A DNA stretch of 26,688 nucleotides from Triparma columacea (Eukaryota; Sar; Bolidophyceae; Parmales; Triparmaceae), in assembly GCA_030267965.1 (NCBI GenBank), contig BRYA01000334.1, positions 85,608-112,295 of the forward strand. The letters run 5' to 3'. The translations under genes were made by a program, and so were the position numbers. A model generated the notes under the pieces. It made no database searches and was not told where the DNA came from. It saw only the letters and a program-made list of their open reading frames with translations. Position 1 is the first letter of the stretch, and each line of letters starts with the position of its first letter. Below, piece after piece: positions 9,834 to 20,146 of this stretch.

Positions 9834-12800
9834 ATGAAGACATGGCTAACATTGTTATTTCTGGCGACGGCCGGAGCTAGTAAGGCCATCTTGCTACCTG
9901 ATCCCGAGAGGATGCCCGAATTTTCGGAAGAGCCGCTAAAATTGGACATGGACATGCGAGACCATGGTGGAAAACCTCCTTCTTCTGCAACAGTTTCCCC
10001 AACCCGCGCCAATTTTCATCGCATGACGACGGCTTCGTCCCTGGCGTCCAATGATTACGAGAAGATAGCTCTAGGCATTGCGATTGGGGCAAATTCGGAC
10101 ATCCTTCAACACCTCTCCTCAGGTTCTGCACTCTCCCCATCTGTTTGCTCAGGCAGGCTCGAGGCCTTACGCTCGTTGGTTGACGCCGGAATGTACAAGG
10201 ACGCCCTTTTCGTCAGTGCGGCACTAACATCTGAGGATAGGGCCGAGTTGGATGATTCCTGCGAGTTGGAGGAGGTGAGTTTTAGTGAGAGCAAGGGAGA
10301 GTAGGAGAGCAGATGCAGTTGAGAGCTGACGACAGCATCCCTGAATGGAGGGCTAAGCATCCCTGAATGGAGGGCTAGGCATCCCTGAATGGAGGGCTAA
10401 GCATCCCTGAATGGAGGGCTAAGTATCCCTGAATGGAGGGCTAACCCCTCCTCTCTCCAACCTCGACCTGCAGTTCTACGATGGCCTGGGCTCCCTAAAA
10501 GTTCGTGTCTCAATGATGAAGCCAAAGCCCTCATCTGTGATTAACTCATACTTGACCCTGCCCTCCCGATCTTCTCCCCTCACCATGCTATCCTATGGGG
10601 AGAGAAGCTTTCCCACGTCTCACGATGACATTCCCATCCACGGCTTTATTCTCGGCGACAAATTTGTCGCTCACGACTCTGCCGTGCGCTGCCTCTCCAA
10701 GAGAGAGAAAGAACAGCTCTCTGCCGACGCCAATTCCTGGCTATGCCACACAGGATTCTCTCTCAAGAAGTACGACTCCAAGGAGCTCGCCGAAGAGGCC
10801 GCTCTTGCCGAGCTCATTGAGAGTATGTCGAGGGGGAGTGTTGAGGAGTACATAATTGGAGCAGACGGAGAAAGGAAGCTCCAGAAGTTTGGTCCCCACG
10901 GTGAGAGCTACGCCCTAGGACCTAAGAAGCACATCGTCATCGTGGCGTGTCTTGAAGATGAGAACGACGCCGCTTTCTGCAACCAAGGCTTTGACGACGT
11001 TTTCGAGACGGGTAACAAGTGGGCAGCAATGAGGGACGACCCCGTGGCCAATCCTGACGGCCGAAGCGCCTTCGAGCTTCACGTCATTGAAACCATGAAC
11101 AATGTCAGCCACTTTTACGAGATGCAGACCTTCGGTCAAATGACGATTGAACACCACTTCGTTCCCCAATTGTTTACTTTGACCGGGGCCGAGCACGGAG
11201 CCACCAGACAGACGTGCATCGACGCTGACATTCTCGGCACAGGTTTGCCTGCGGTGATAGATCTACTCTCACTCGACCCAGATTCGTATGGTATCCCTGA
11301 AGATTTCCATGAGTCTGATAACGCCATCATTATTGTCCCAAACTGCCTGGAAAACAGCCGCAGCGGCTGGGGTGGCATTGCGTGGATTGGAATGCCGGGA
11401 GCTGCCCTCAGGTGGAAAGGTGACTACTGGGGTGATCCCGAAGCCGTTGCGAGGGACGCTGCCACTTGGGCTCACGAAGTTGGCCACAACATCGGGTGCT
11501 ACCACGACTCCTTTGGCGCTGTCGAGTACGGCAGCCCTTTCTCCGTCATGGGACACGGTGGGATCCCGGAGGCTCATTTCATGGGAGCAGGAAAAGCCAT
11601 CTTCGAGTGGATGGAGAAGGCGCAGCCTGGCTCCGAGGTCACAATCGGGAGTGTAGAGAACGAGCGCTGTCTTCACAACACTCAGTGCCAGGTGCTCGAG
11701 CTTGGAGCCAAGATGGAAATCAATCTCCAGCCGATCGACTCTAGTCACCTAGCCGGCGATGGGACTCCAGCGCTCATCAGGATTCCGACTGATCAAGCCA
11801 ACCACTACTACTTTCTCGAATGGAGGAATGCATACGCCCATGGCCCAAACAACCTCATGCTCGAGCCCGGCCTCCTTATATATTTTGCCACAACGTACGC
11901 GCGCTCATCTGGGGATGTGGGATACGATGGAGATGGCCTGGGCAGGCCAAGTGGGACAGGATCTCTTGGTCCTACCAATGTCGTCCACGTTTTCGATTCT
12001 TCGTCTCCCGCCGAATGGAGTTACGATGCTGACGCTGCACCTGGTAGTTTCTACGACACGCTCATCGACGCAACGCTGCCTGAAGGCCAGACGTACGTGC
12101 TAGACTTGGACGAGGTGGGGCTTATCATCACCGTCAAGGAAATTGGGGAACGCATGAAGTTGGAGCTGGAATTCACGGAAAGGGGATCATCTAAACACGT
12201 CGAGTCCTCTCCAGTTCCACCCACGGAGCTATTTTGTGGTGTGGAGTCAAACATCACGCCCGGTCTCAACTTGATTACGCTTGACGCTTCCACTGGGAAC
12301 GAGGAGCTGCAAATTTCGATCAGCGATTCATTCACCTGCGAGGAGGCCGACATGGCCGACGGCGTTGATTTCTTTGTCTACACCGAATACCCCATTCACA
12401 TATTCCCCCCCTACGAGTCCAACAAGGCTGTCGATGCTGTCGCCATTGCTCACTTTGAATGCCCTTCAAATGATGCGGGTGGCGAAGCTCTCGACTTAAG
12501 CAGCTACTGTGAAAACGAGGGAATTTGTTTGGTCACAGGATATAGCAACATTGACGCTTGTGATTTTTTCGAGGCCCCATCTGACGATCCAGAACCCCAG
12601 TCTTACAAAGCGAGCAACGGTGCGGTAATCTGTTACAGGTTGAATGGCGGCGTGGGAGAATGGGTCATTGGAACAAGCTGCTGGAGCACTTTTTCCATGA
12701 CCACAAAGGCGTGCGAGTGGACATGGGAGAACCACGGAGGGGCAGGTAACATGCCTCAGGTCCTTGCGGACTGCTTTGAGGCAGTCACGGGAAAATGCAA

Positions 12801-14898
12801 CAACCTCCCCGGACCCACTTTGGACGCTTGCGGAGTTAATGGTATGTGCGTGGACATCGGTCACTCAGGGTTTGACGCCTGTGACTATTTTGTGGTCGAA
12901 CCCGACAGCTGGGCCAAGGGATCAGCCATGTTCTATTCAGAAGCTCAGGACGTAGTCATCAGGTACATAGGGTATAGGAATGGCGTAGGAAGTAATGTCT
13001 GGGACCTTGGAGTCATGGACGGCGGGTACTACTTACGGTACGATTGTGGAGTCACGTGGAGCGAGACAACCTCATTGGCTGATCTCTTTAATACCTGCTT
13101 CCTACCGAACATACAGTCAGGGATCGGCACGTCAGGGATCGGCGGCGTCTCCTTCCCCAACGCAGTTGGTGCGACCTGCAATGTGGGGGGCACTCTAAAG
13201 GTAACGCTCGGCGACAAGCAAACCTACGAGGAGCTAGTGTGGGACCATATGAGCAAGGAGATCTTCATTTACGCAGACAAGAATCCCACGGTACCCGTGC
13301 AGGTGAACTGCAACAATCCCGAGAGAATTTGTACGGCAGGGGAAATTTACGACGAAACTTCGAATGCGTGCAGGGGCTGCAACATGGGTTTTGAGCTCAT
13401 CAAGGGCGAAGGAAAGTGCAGGAGCTGGGGATCTTTCAGCCACGAGGAGTGCTGCGAGCTAGTTGAGGAGGAGTGTGAGTTCGGGCAGGTGTGGGAACCG
13501 GGGTCTATGATGTGCACCGAAATCTGCGGGTCTGATGAGAAGTACGTGGGGGTCGAGGCCGTCAGGAGGAACGCGTGCAACCAGATTGCAATGGACTTTG
13601 CTCCCTTCTGCTACACCCCGGGATCTTGCGCAGGAGAATTCACGCTCATCATGAACAGGTTCGAGGAGAACCTCATGACCGACACATATTTTGCCTTCAA
13701 TGGAACCCATTTAGGGGCCGATTACACCTTTGACTGCTTTGCTGGTTCTTTTGGGGAGGACATGTGCGCCATGTGGAGTGATTACACCTGGATCTTCGGG
13801 TTCTCGCACTACACTGAATGCTATGACTACAGAGGTTTGAGGAGTGTGTCAGAGGGGTGCTACGGACCGGATAGCACCATTACGGACATGGTGTACAACA
13901 TAAACATGGGAAATTCGCAGTACAGGAACTGGCAGCCTTCGTCTACGAGCTCCACTTGGTGCGTGGACGACGAACTATTCGGGTACGAAATCTTTGGGTT
14001 GGACAAACGTGAGGTCAGCCTTACGTGGCAGGAAGAGGGGATATTTACCGTCAGGGGAACTGGAGGATACTGCATACCCAAGGGGGAGGACGTTGAGGCG
14101 AAGATCCTTTTCGAGGTCACGCCCACGGGGTCAGGAAGTGGCGTGGATCTGGTGGCGAATGGGGACGTTGACTTGAAGGTCATGGCGTCGAACGGAGAAG
14201 GTAGGGTCTTGGGACCGTGGAGCAACGGTGCGACGGAAGGGACTGTCTATGGGGCCAGTCACACTTTCGCCCCCACTTCAGCCCCCACTTCAGCCCCCAC
14301 TTCAGCCCCCACTTCAGCCCCCACTTCAGCCCCCACTTCAGCCCCCACTTCAGCCCCCACTTCAGCCCCCACTTTAGCCCCCACTTCAGCCCCCCCTTCA
14401 GCCCCCACTTCAGCCCCCACTTCAGCCCCCACTTCAGCCCCCAGCTTTTCGGAGGACAAGTACGAGAACGACTGCAACGTCGACGCTGACTGTGAGGAGG
14501 GATTATTCTGCGAGATCAATGTCTTCGAAGGCGGGGAGGGGACTAGGAGGTTGATGAAGGACTTGGTGGTCGACAAATTCAAGTACAAGGGGGAGCCCAT
14601 TTTTGTTGACAAGAATGGAGTGAAGAGGGCGGACTTCAGGAACAGTGAATGGTCTGGACCTGCGGTGATCACCATCAACGGGATGGAGGTGACTGTCAGC
14701 GTCAACTACAAGAGTGGTCATGTGGTTGACTACGAAAATGGCGCCAAAGTCATCGACGGGATTAAGTTCGATAAGGTCAAGAGGGCGGTAATTAAAGGGA
14801 AGGTGGGGGAGGGGGGGTTGAGGGGGAAGAAGGGGACTGAGAAAAAAAGGAGAAGACTTTTCGGCGGAAGCTGGAAAGGGAAGTGCATAAATATTTAA
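9834..14898 (+). CDS. Secreted zinc metalloprotease, gametolysin/peptidase M11-like, with Pro-Thr-Ser-Ala stalk
   Basis: Two exons (9834-10274, 10474-14898), 1621 aa. A signal peptide is clear ([18 protein letters not shown]), so the product enters the secretory pathway. An N-terminal pro-region is followed by a catalytic domain with the metzincin zinc motif [12 protein letters not shown] (residues 481-492) and a Met-turn FSVMG (Met 506), as in gametolysin-type M11 proteases that act on extracellular matrix or cell wall. C-terminal to it is a long Cys-rich region with two similar modules ([20 protein letters not shown] near 825, and [20 protein letters not shown] near 933). Next come further Cys-rich segments, 14 A-P-T-S units (14269-14436), one more Cys cluster and a basic tail (KKRRRLFGG). 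The start at 9834 is chosen over 9750 because it gives a clean signal peptide. M11 versus a neighbouring metzincin family cannot be settled by eye, and the substrate is unknown. Confidence 0.85.
10335..10444 (+). repeat. Intronic minisatellite, five copies of a 22-bp unit
   Basis: Five head-to-tail copies of a 22-bp unit beginning gcatccctgaatggag and ending ggctaa fill more than half of the 199-nt intron of the metalloprotease gene. Copies differ by at most one or two bases (ctag in copy 2, gtatcc in copy 5). Every unit carries CTAA or CTAG at its end. The last copy reads CTAAC, matching the branch-site motif seen in most introns of this window and lying about 29 nt before the acceptor. Confidence 0.95.
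14269..14436 (+). repeat. Coding minisatellite, 14 copies of a 12-bp unit (Ala-Pro-Thr-Ser)
   Basis: Fourteen in-frame copies of gcccccacttca encode a repeated A-P-T-S stalk in the secreted protease. Two units are changed by a single base (actttagcc giving Leu, and cccccttca giving Pro-Ser). Proline/Thr/Ser-rich stalks of this kind are common in secreted diatom-like proteins and are usually glycosylated spacers. Confidence 0.95.
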
Positions 14899-15044
14899 AG
14901 TGGAATGGGGGGAAGGGGAGTACAAAGGGAAGTTGTTGTTTGTTTATAACCAAAATGGTTTGTTTAACCCGTTATAAGTGTCGGAGGGTTATATACGGAA
15001 GGGTCAACGAATGTGACGTGGGCAAGTTCTCACTTTTGCGCAAT

Positions 15045-15760
15045 TTACTTCTTCTTCTTGGGAGCAGCCTTCTTCTTGGGAGCAGCCTTCTTGGGAGCAG
15101 CCTTCTTCTTGGGAGCAGCCTTCTTGGGGGCGGCCTTCTTGGGAGCAGCCTTCTTGGGAGCAGCCTTCTTAGGGGCGGCCTTCTTAGGGGCAGCCTTCTT
15201 AGGGGCAGCCTTCTTAGGGGCAGCCTTCTTAGGGGCGGCCTTCTTAGGGGCAGCCTTCTTAGGGGCGGCCTTCTTAGGGGCGGCCTTCTTAGGGGCGGCC
15301 TTCTTAGGAGCAGCCTTCTTAGGGGCAGCCTTCTTAGGGGCGGCCTTCTTAGGGGCGGCCTTCTTCTTAGGCGCCTGCGCCTTCTTCTTGGGAGCAGCCT
15401 TCTTCTTGGGAGCAGCCTTCTTGGGAGCAGCCTTCTTAGGGGCGGCCTTCTTGGGGGCGGCCTTCTTAGGGGCGGCCTTCTTGGGGGCAGCCTTCTTAGG
15501 GGCAGCCTTCTTAGGGGCAGCCTTCTTAGGGGCGGCCTTCTTAGGGGCGGCCTTCTTAGGGGCGGCCTTCTTGGGAGCGGCCTTCTTCTTAGGCGCCTGC
15601 GCCTTCTTCTTGGGAGCAGCCTTCTTCTTGGGAGCAGCCTTCTTAGGGGCGGCCTTCTTGGGGGCGGCCTTCTTTGGGGCGGCCTTCTTTGGGGCGGCCT
15701 TCTTTGGGGCGGCCTTCTTGGGAGCAGCCTTCTTGGGAGCGGCCTTCTTGGGAGTGTTAG
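15045..15760 (-). repeat. 15-bp coding tandem repeat (AAPKK) with a 222-bp higher-order duplication
   Basis: The 15-bp unit, seen on the plus strand as ttcttgggggcggcc variants, repeats for about 700 bp. A distinctive variant block encoding KKKAQAPKKKAAPKK appears twice, near 15361-15420 and 15582-15642. The two blocks are spaced exactly 222 bp apart (gcgcctgcgc at 15371 and 15593), showing a segmental duplication on top of the short repeat. Confidence 0.92.
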
Positions 15761-16037
15761 TGTTCTTTTTGGTCAAGCTCTTGACAGTGACCATCTCGAC
15801 AACATAAGCCCCACTTTTTTCAACCGCCACAACTTCGCCTATCGCGGTCTTCTTGTTAGGAAGCTTAAAAGTGGTGTAGTCTCCTACCTTCTTTGGGGCG
15901 GCCTTCTTGGGGGCGGCCTTCTTGGGAGCAGCCTTAGTTTTCTTGGCAGACGCTTTGGAGGCTTTCGCAGGGGAAGCTTTTTTGGGCGAAGAAGAGGACT
16001 TCGCCTTGGATTTGGTGGATGTTCGAGCTTTGGCCAT
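15045..16037 (-). CDS. Lysine/alanine/proline repeat protein, linker-histone-like DNA-binding protein
   Basis: Intronless, 330 aa, starting MAKARTSTKSKAK. Residues 1-50 resemble a basic H1-type tail with an SPKK motif (17-20). A short non-repetitive, beta-rich segment follows (about 51-90, VGDYTTFKLPNK then AIGEVVAVEKSGAYVVEMV) that could fold as a small barrel. The remainder is almost pure AAPKK repeats to the end (KKKK). Such tails are typical of linker histones and nucleoid proteins that neutralise DNA, so a nuclear chromatin role is likely. I see no winged-helix globular H1 domain, so this is not a canonical H1. All frames are open through the repeat, but only this strand gives a sensible start, a basic N-terminus and a folded-looking core. 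Neighbouring stops converge (146 nt to the protease stop). Confidence 0.75.
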   Translation of the reverse strand: MAKARTSTKSKAKSSSSPKKASPAKASKASAKKTKAAPKKAAPKKAAPKKVGDYTTFKLPNKKTAIGEVVAVEKSGAYVVEMVTVKSLTKKNTNTPKKAAPKKAAPKKAAPKKAAPKKAAPKKAAPKKAAPKKAAPKKKAAPKKKAQAPKKKAAPKKAAPKKAAPKKAAPKKAAPKKAAPKKAAPKKAAPKKAAPKKAAPKKAAPKKAAPKKKAAPKKKAQAPKKKAAPKKAAPKKAAPKKAAPKKAAPKKAAPKKAAPKKAAPKKAAPKKAAPKKAAPKKAAPKKAAPKKAAPKKAAPKKAAPKKAAPKKKAAPKKAAPKKKAAPKKKK

Positions 16038-16354
16038 GTTTATAATTCGGATGTGATGTGTTTATATTTTGCGACGCCGTTTAAAGGGGGCAAAAATGTT
16101 TTGATTTCCCCCCCAAAACTCGATCTGTTGTCAACTGCAGTGTGCTGTAACTGGAGACGAAAAATGACTGACATACATTTATTTGGGTTAGGCTTTTGAG
16201 ATTCGCCTCCCACCCAGCAACTGAAAACCGTACAAAACGAAATGCGAAGCCCTTTTGACTGACAACGCCAATAGAGGCCACGTTCCTGGTATTTAATAAC
16301 AGTGTAATAATAGTGTGTACTTCTGTGTATCACCGAAAAGAGATGGCCTTTATC
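16038..16354. other. Intergenic region upstream of the linker-histone-like gene
   Basis: These 317 nt lie between the repeat-protein start and the stop of the upstream PDZ-ferredoxin gene, both on the minus strand. The part next to the start codon is AT-rich (tttataatt at 16039, tttatatttt at 16061), but a TATA there would sit too close to the ATG for a normal 5' UTR. A minus ORF at 16040-16333 has no recognisable features and I do not call it. I see no structured RNA. Confidence 0.5.
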
Positions 16355-17463
16355 TTATCTTGTCCACTGCGAAGGGTTGACAGGGGGCCTGACCTCAACC
16401 TCAACATCCCCGTAAACGAACGTCACGCAGCTCAGCCTGTAGCTCTCCGCATTCTCTCTCAGGGCAGCCGCCTCGTCCAATGACTTCCTGTTGCAGTTGT
16501 GTGAGTTTGAGGGGACGTTGACGATGCAGGTGCCGCAGAGCTGCTTGCCCTTGCAGTTGGTGTAACGGGCGATTGACTGATAGGGGTTTATGCCGTTCTA
16601 AGGTGCGCGCGAGCGGGGGGGGGGATGGTCAGCGAAAAAATTGGAGGAGAACGAAGGGAAGACTCACTCACCTCAATCAGTATGTCCCTCAGGCTCCTCC
16701 CAGTCTTGACCTCGATTTCCCTCGTACGCCCTTCCTCCTTGACCCTGACCACCGCAGTCTCCGGGGTTTTCTCCTTCATCAGTGACTTGTCGTCACCCCT
16801 GAAGAATGTGATGAGCACCCCCCCTTTTTGCTCCTCCTTCTCCTCATCCCCTTTGATGTTGTTATTGAGGAGTGCGTTGTTAATTAAGTTCATAACTTGA
16901 TCGAAGGACATATCGATGGTGTTGATAATGTTGTTGTTGTCAGTGTTGTTGTTGTCAGTGTTGTTGTTGTCCGAGTTGTTGGTGTCAGGGTTGTTGGAGT
17001 CAGGGTTGTTGGCATCAATTTCGTTTGCGTCAATTTTAGCATCAGCCACACCATCAACCACAGCATCAACCACAGCATCAACAACAGCATCAACCATAGC
17101 ATCACCTATCCCTATAATGACATCACCAACCTGTACAGAATCCCGTAAAGGTGAATATTCTTCAATTGATGATATAAACACATTACGGAAAGATAAATCA
17201 GTTGAATATCCAAGTCCTGTTGATTGTATACCTTTATTGATGAGTACAGTGAATGTATTGGAAGGAGGAGCTGTAGAAGGATTAGAAGGAGGAGCTGTGG
17301 AAGAAGGAGGCGAGGATGATTTACTATTTTGGCTACTCTTTCTTCTTGAGAATAAGTCACCGTATAATGATGTTCGCATACGGATAGATTGAGGAACTAT
17401 AAAGGTCTGCGTGTTAGGAACAAATGACGATAATAACGTTATCATGAGGAGTAAACATCTCAT
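16355..17463 (-). CDS. PDZ domain plus [2Fe-2S] ferredoxin-domain protein, probably plastid-targeted
   Basis: Two exons, 17463-16672 and 16597-16355, with a 74-nt intron (GAG/GTGAGT donor, phase 0), giving 344 aa. The N-terminus MRCLLLMITLLSSFVPNTQT is a signal peptide followed by Phe (TQT-FIVP), fitting a bipartite plastid presequence of a secondary alga. A PDZ fold starts near 71 (GLGYS, then SVQVGDVIIGIGD at 109-121). It is interrupted by low-complexity Asp/Val/Asn repeats (121-180) and resumes with FDQVMNLINNALL and GGVLITFFRG. Residues about 238-336 form a ferredoxin domain with iron-sulfur Cys at 279, 285, 288 and 321 (C-x5-C-x2-C-x32-C, motif CKGKQLCGTC). It is probably an electron carrier or assembly factor held to a partner through its PDZ domain. 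An alternative upstream start (17523) would bury the signal peptide. The partner is unknown. Confidence 0.8.
16921..17106 (-). repeat. Two adjacent coding microsatellite-like repeats in the PDZ insert
   Basis: Positions 17040-17106 carry a 12-bp repeat encoding DAVV units. Positions 16921-17015 carry a roughly 15-bp repeat encoding TDNNN and related NPDSN units. Both lie in frame inside the PDZ domain of the ferredoxin protein and have clearly expanded by slippage. Confidence 0.9.
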
Positions 17464-17604
17464 TTCAGCAAGAAAATCTGACTGCCCAAATCTGGACCAA
17501 ACCCAAACACCAAATTGCAACAACTTTCATAGTGGAACAAACTATTATCACACACACCATTTTTACCCCCTCTCCTCTCCTCCCCCCTTCCCACCCCTCC
17601 CCCT

Positions 17605-20146
17605 TTAGAAATCTAAATCATCCAGCATTAAGCTCTCCGCGTTCTTGCTGATAAAGTCCCTCCTCGGTCCCACTTGGTCCCCCATGAGCACGTTAAATAC
17701 CTGATCTGCCTTCGCGCAGTCATCCACCTTGACCTGCATCAGCGTCCTAACATCTGGGTTCATAGTCGTGTCCCACAGCTGCTGCGGCATCATCTCCCCC
17801 AGCCCCTTGAACCTCTGCAGCGTCGCCCTCCCTGCGGCTTCCTCGCCCAGCGACTCCAGAAAAGCCTCCTTCGCCGCCTCGTCGTACACGTACTCCGACT
17901 TCCTGCCGCTGGTGATCTTGTACAGAGGGGGGCAGGCAACGTAGACGTAGCCGTTCTCAATCAGCTCCCTCTGGTATCTGTAGAAGAACGTCAGCAGGAG
18001 CACCCTGATGTGCGCCCCGTCCACGTCAGCGTCAGTCATTATTATCACCTTGTGGTACCTCAACGACTTCAGGTCGAATTCGGACCCCTTTATCCCCAGC
18101 CCCAGCGCGCTTATCAGGGACTGCAGCTCCGAGTTCTGGTATATCTTCTCCGCGGCCGCCCTCTCGATGTTGAGGATCTTGCCCCTCAACGGCAGGATGG
18201 CCTGCGTGTTCCTGTCCCTCCCCTGCTTGGCGCTCCCAGCTGCCGAGTCCCCCTCGACGATGAAAATCTCCCCCTGCGCCGGATCCTTGGTGGCGCAGTC
18301 CGCCAGCTTACCCGGGAGAATCGTGGTCGTAAGGAGGCTCTTCCTCCTGACCATGTCCCTCGCCGCCCTCGCCGCGACAGCAGCCTGCTGGGCTGCCGAA
18401 GCCTTCTCCACGATCTTGCTGAGGATATCTGGCCGCCACTCGAACAGTTTCGTCAGCTCCGACGCCAGAACCTGCTCCATAGCCGGCCTGACCTCGGGGT
18501 TCCCCAGCCGGCCCTTGGTCTGGCCCTCAAACTCAGGCTCTTGCACCTTGACCGACACAATAGCCGTGAGGCCCTCCCTAACAAACTCGCCAGGCAGGTT
18601 GGAGTCGCTCTCCTTGAGCTTTCCCGCCCTCTTGGCGCACTGGTTGACAGTCCTTGTGAGGCAGTTTTTCAGCCCATCCACGTGGCTTCCGCCGTCCTTG
18701 GTCCTAATGTTGTTGCAGAAGCTCAAGATGCTCTCTGTGTACATGTCGCTGGACCACCTGAGCGCACAGCTCACGTGGACGGGGGCCCCCGAGTCGTCGG
18801 AGTAGCCCTCAAACATCAGGGAGGTCCCGTCAGGGGAGATCATGTAGTCCACCTTGGCGGAGTTTGCAATGTCCGCCTTCTTGACCCTCTTGTTGGAGTC
18901 TCCTGGTGTGAGGAGGGGCAGCTTCGATTGAGTCAGGAGGCCCACGTACGACGCCAGCCCGCCGGAATGGTAGAACACTCTCTCGGGGACTCCCCCTGGA
19001 CGCCGGTCACGGAGGACGAGTTTGAGGTTCTTGTTCAGGTATGCCAGCTCGTCCAATCTAGGAGAAGGGCGAGGGGGGGGAGGTTTAGAGGGAGGGAGAA
19101 GCCAAGAACACTGCATCTTCCGCAACCCGCTTTGCTCGCCGCCGCCACCACCGCCGTCTCTCCCCCCCCCACCGCACTCACCTCCCTTCGAGCCTGGAGG
19201 CCTGGAATTCCACGCATGGCATCCCGTCCTCCCCCTTGAAAACGAGCGCGTCCGGCTTAAAAGTGACGGTCGTACCCTTTGCGAAGTCCTCGTCCAGCAG
19301 GCTATCTACCTGGACGGTCTCCAGCTCGGTGGACGGCACCCCGCGGTCGAACTTCATCTGCTGCACGATCCCGTCGCGACGGACACGGACCGTCACCCAC
19401 TCAGAGAGCGCATTCACGACGGAGACGCCAACGCCGTGCAGGCCGCCCGACACCTTGTAGCCCGAAGCGTCGCCCCCGAACTTTCCGCCCGCGTGAAGGA
19501 CGGTCATCACGGTTTCTAATGCTGACTTCCCAGTGACGCTGTGGAGGTCTGTGGGGATCCCACGGCCGTCATCTGAGACGGTTAGGGAGTTGTCCTCGTT
19601 TATAGTGAGGATGGCCTGGGTGGCGTGACCCGCCATTACCTCGTCTATGGAGTTGTCCACGACCTCCCAGACCAAGTGGTGGAGGCCGGCTATGCCAGTG
19701 GAACCAATGTACTGTGTGGGGGGTGGTTGGAGTGGTTAGAGAAGGAAGAAGATCGATAGAAGGTAAGAAGTCATCTCATAGGCAATGGTACAACACATAA
19801 GGGTGCCAGCGGTAACACTCCACCGACGCAATCACAAAGTTGCCTCAATGTCCCGCCAAAGTCCTGGCTGTAGTGCAGGTGAAGTACAACTTAAAGCGGC
19901 CAATCTCCCCAAAGGTGCGATTATTGCGCTAACAAGGACCACACGTACCATCCCAGGCCTCTTTCTAACGGGATCAAGTCCCTCAAGTACTGTAATCTGA
20001 TCTGCACCATAGCTACTCGATGAGGATTGTGATATTCTTGTTGATTGAGATCGCGTAGATTTGACTAAAGAAACATCAGAGGGAAAGAACATGAAGGCTG
20101 ACGCATTTGATAGCAGAAATAATGCCGTGTAATGCAGAAAGTTCAT
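17605..20146 (-). CDS. GYRB: DNA gyrase subunit B, plastid-targeted
   Basis: ATPase subunit of gyrase, which with GyrA supercoils DNA, here expected in the plastid. Exons: 20146-19949, 19711-19182 and 19057-17605, introns 237 and 124 nt, product 726 aa. The leader MNFLHYTALFLLSNASAF carries the ASAF signal/transit junction of secondary plastids. The mature part has PVRKRPGM|YIGSTG (junction between exons 1 and 2) and the GHKL ATPase motif WEVVDNSIDE (Glu 82 as catalytic base). It continues with DDGRGIPTDLH, GLHGVGVSVVNALS, the TOPRIM motif EGDSAAGSAKQGRDR, metal-binding DADVDGAH, and RFKGLGEMMPQQLW near the C-terminus. Length and motif order are those of bacterial/cyanobacterial GyrB without the gammaproteobacterial insert. 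The donor of intron 1 (GTACGT) is the only one in the window that is not GTRAG. The start is 34 nt from the divergent CS-domain gene. Confidence 0.95.

Noticed and set aside
10335..10444. CRISPR-like array
   Set aside because: Units are directly adjacent with no spacers and lie in a eukaryotic intron, so it is a minisatellite.
16058..16070. TATA box for the AAPKK gene (gtgtttatatttt)
   Set aside because: Only about 25-30 nt from the ATG, which would put transcription initiation at the start codon; probably just AT-rich sequence.
14883..16199. Long plus-strand ORFs (438 and 264 aa, Leu/Gly or Phe/Leu/Gly/Ala repeats) opposite the AAPKK protein
   Set aside because: A 15-bp repeat without stops leaves every frame open. 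The plus-strand products are meaningless hydrophobic repeats with no sensible start, whereas the minus frame gives a histone-like protein.
16040..16333. 97-aa minus-strand ORF between the repeat protein and PDZ-ferredoxin
   Set aside because: Probably promoter/UTR sequence; no domain, no signal peptide.
17674..19239. 521-aa plus-strand ORF
   Set aside because: Antisense shadow of gyrase B in GC-rich sequence, with no domain and with gyrase motifs clear on the other strand.
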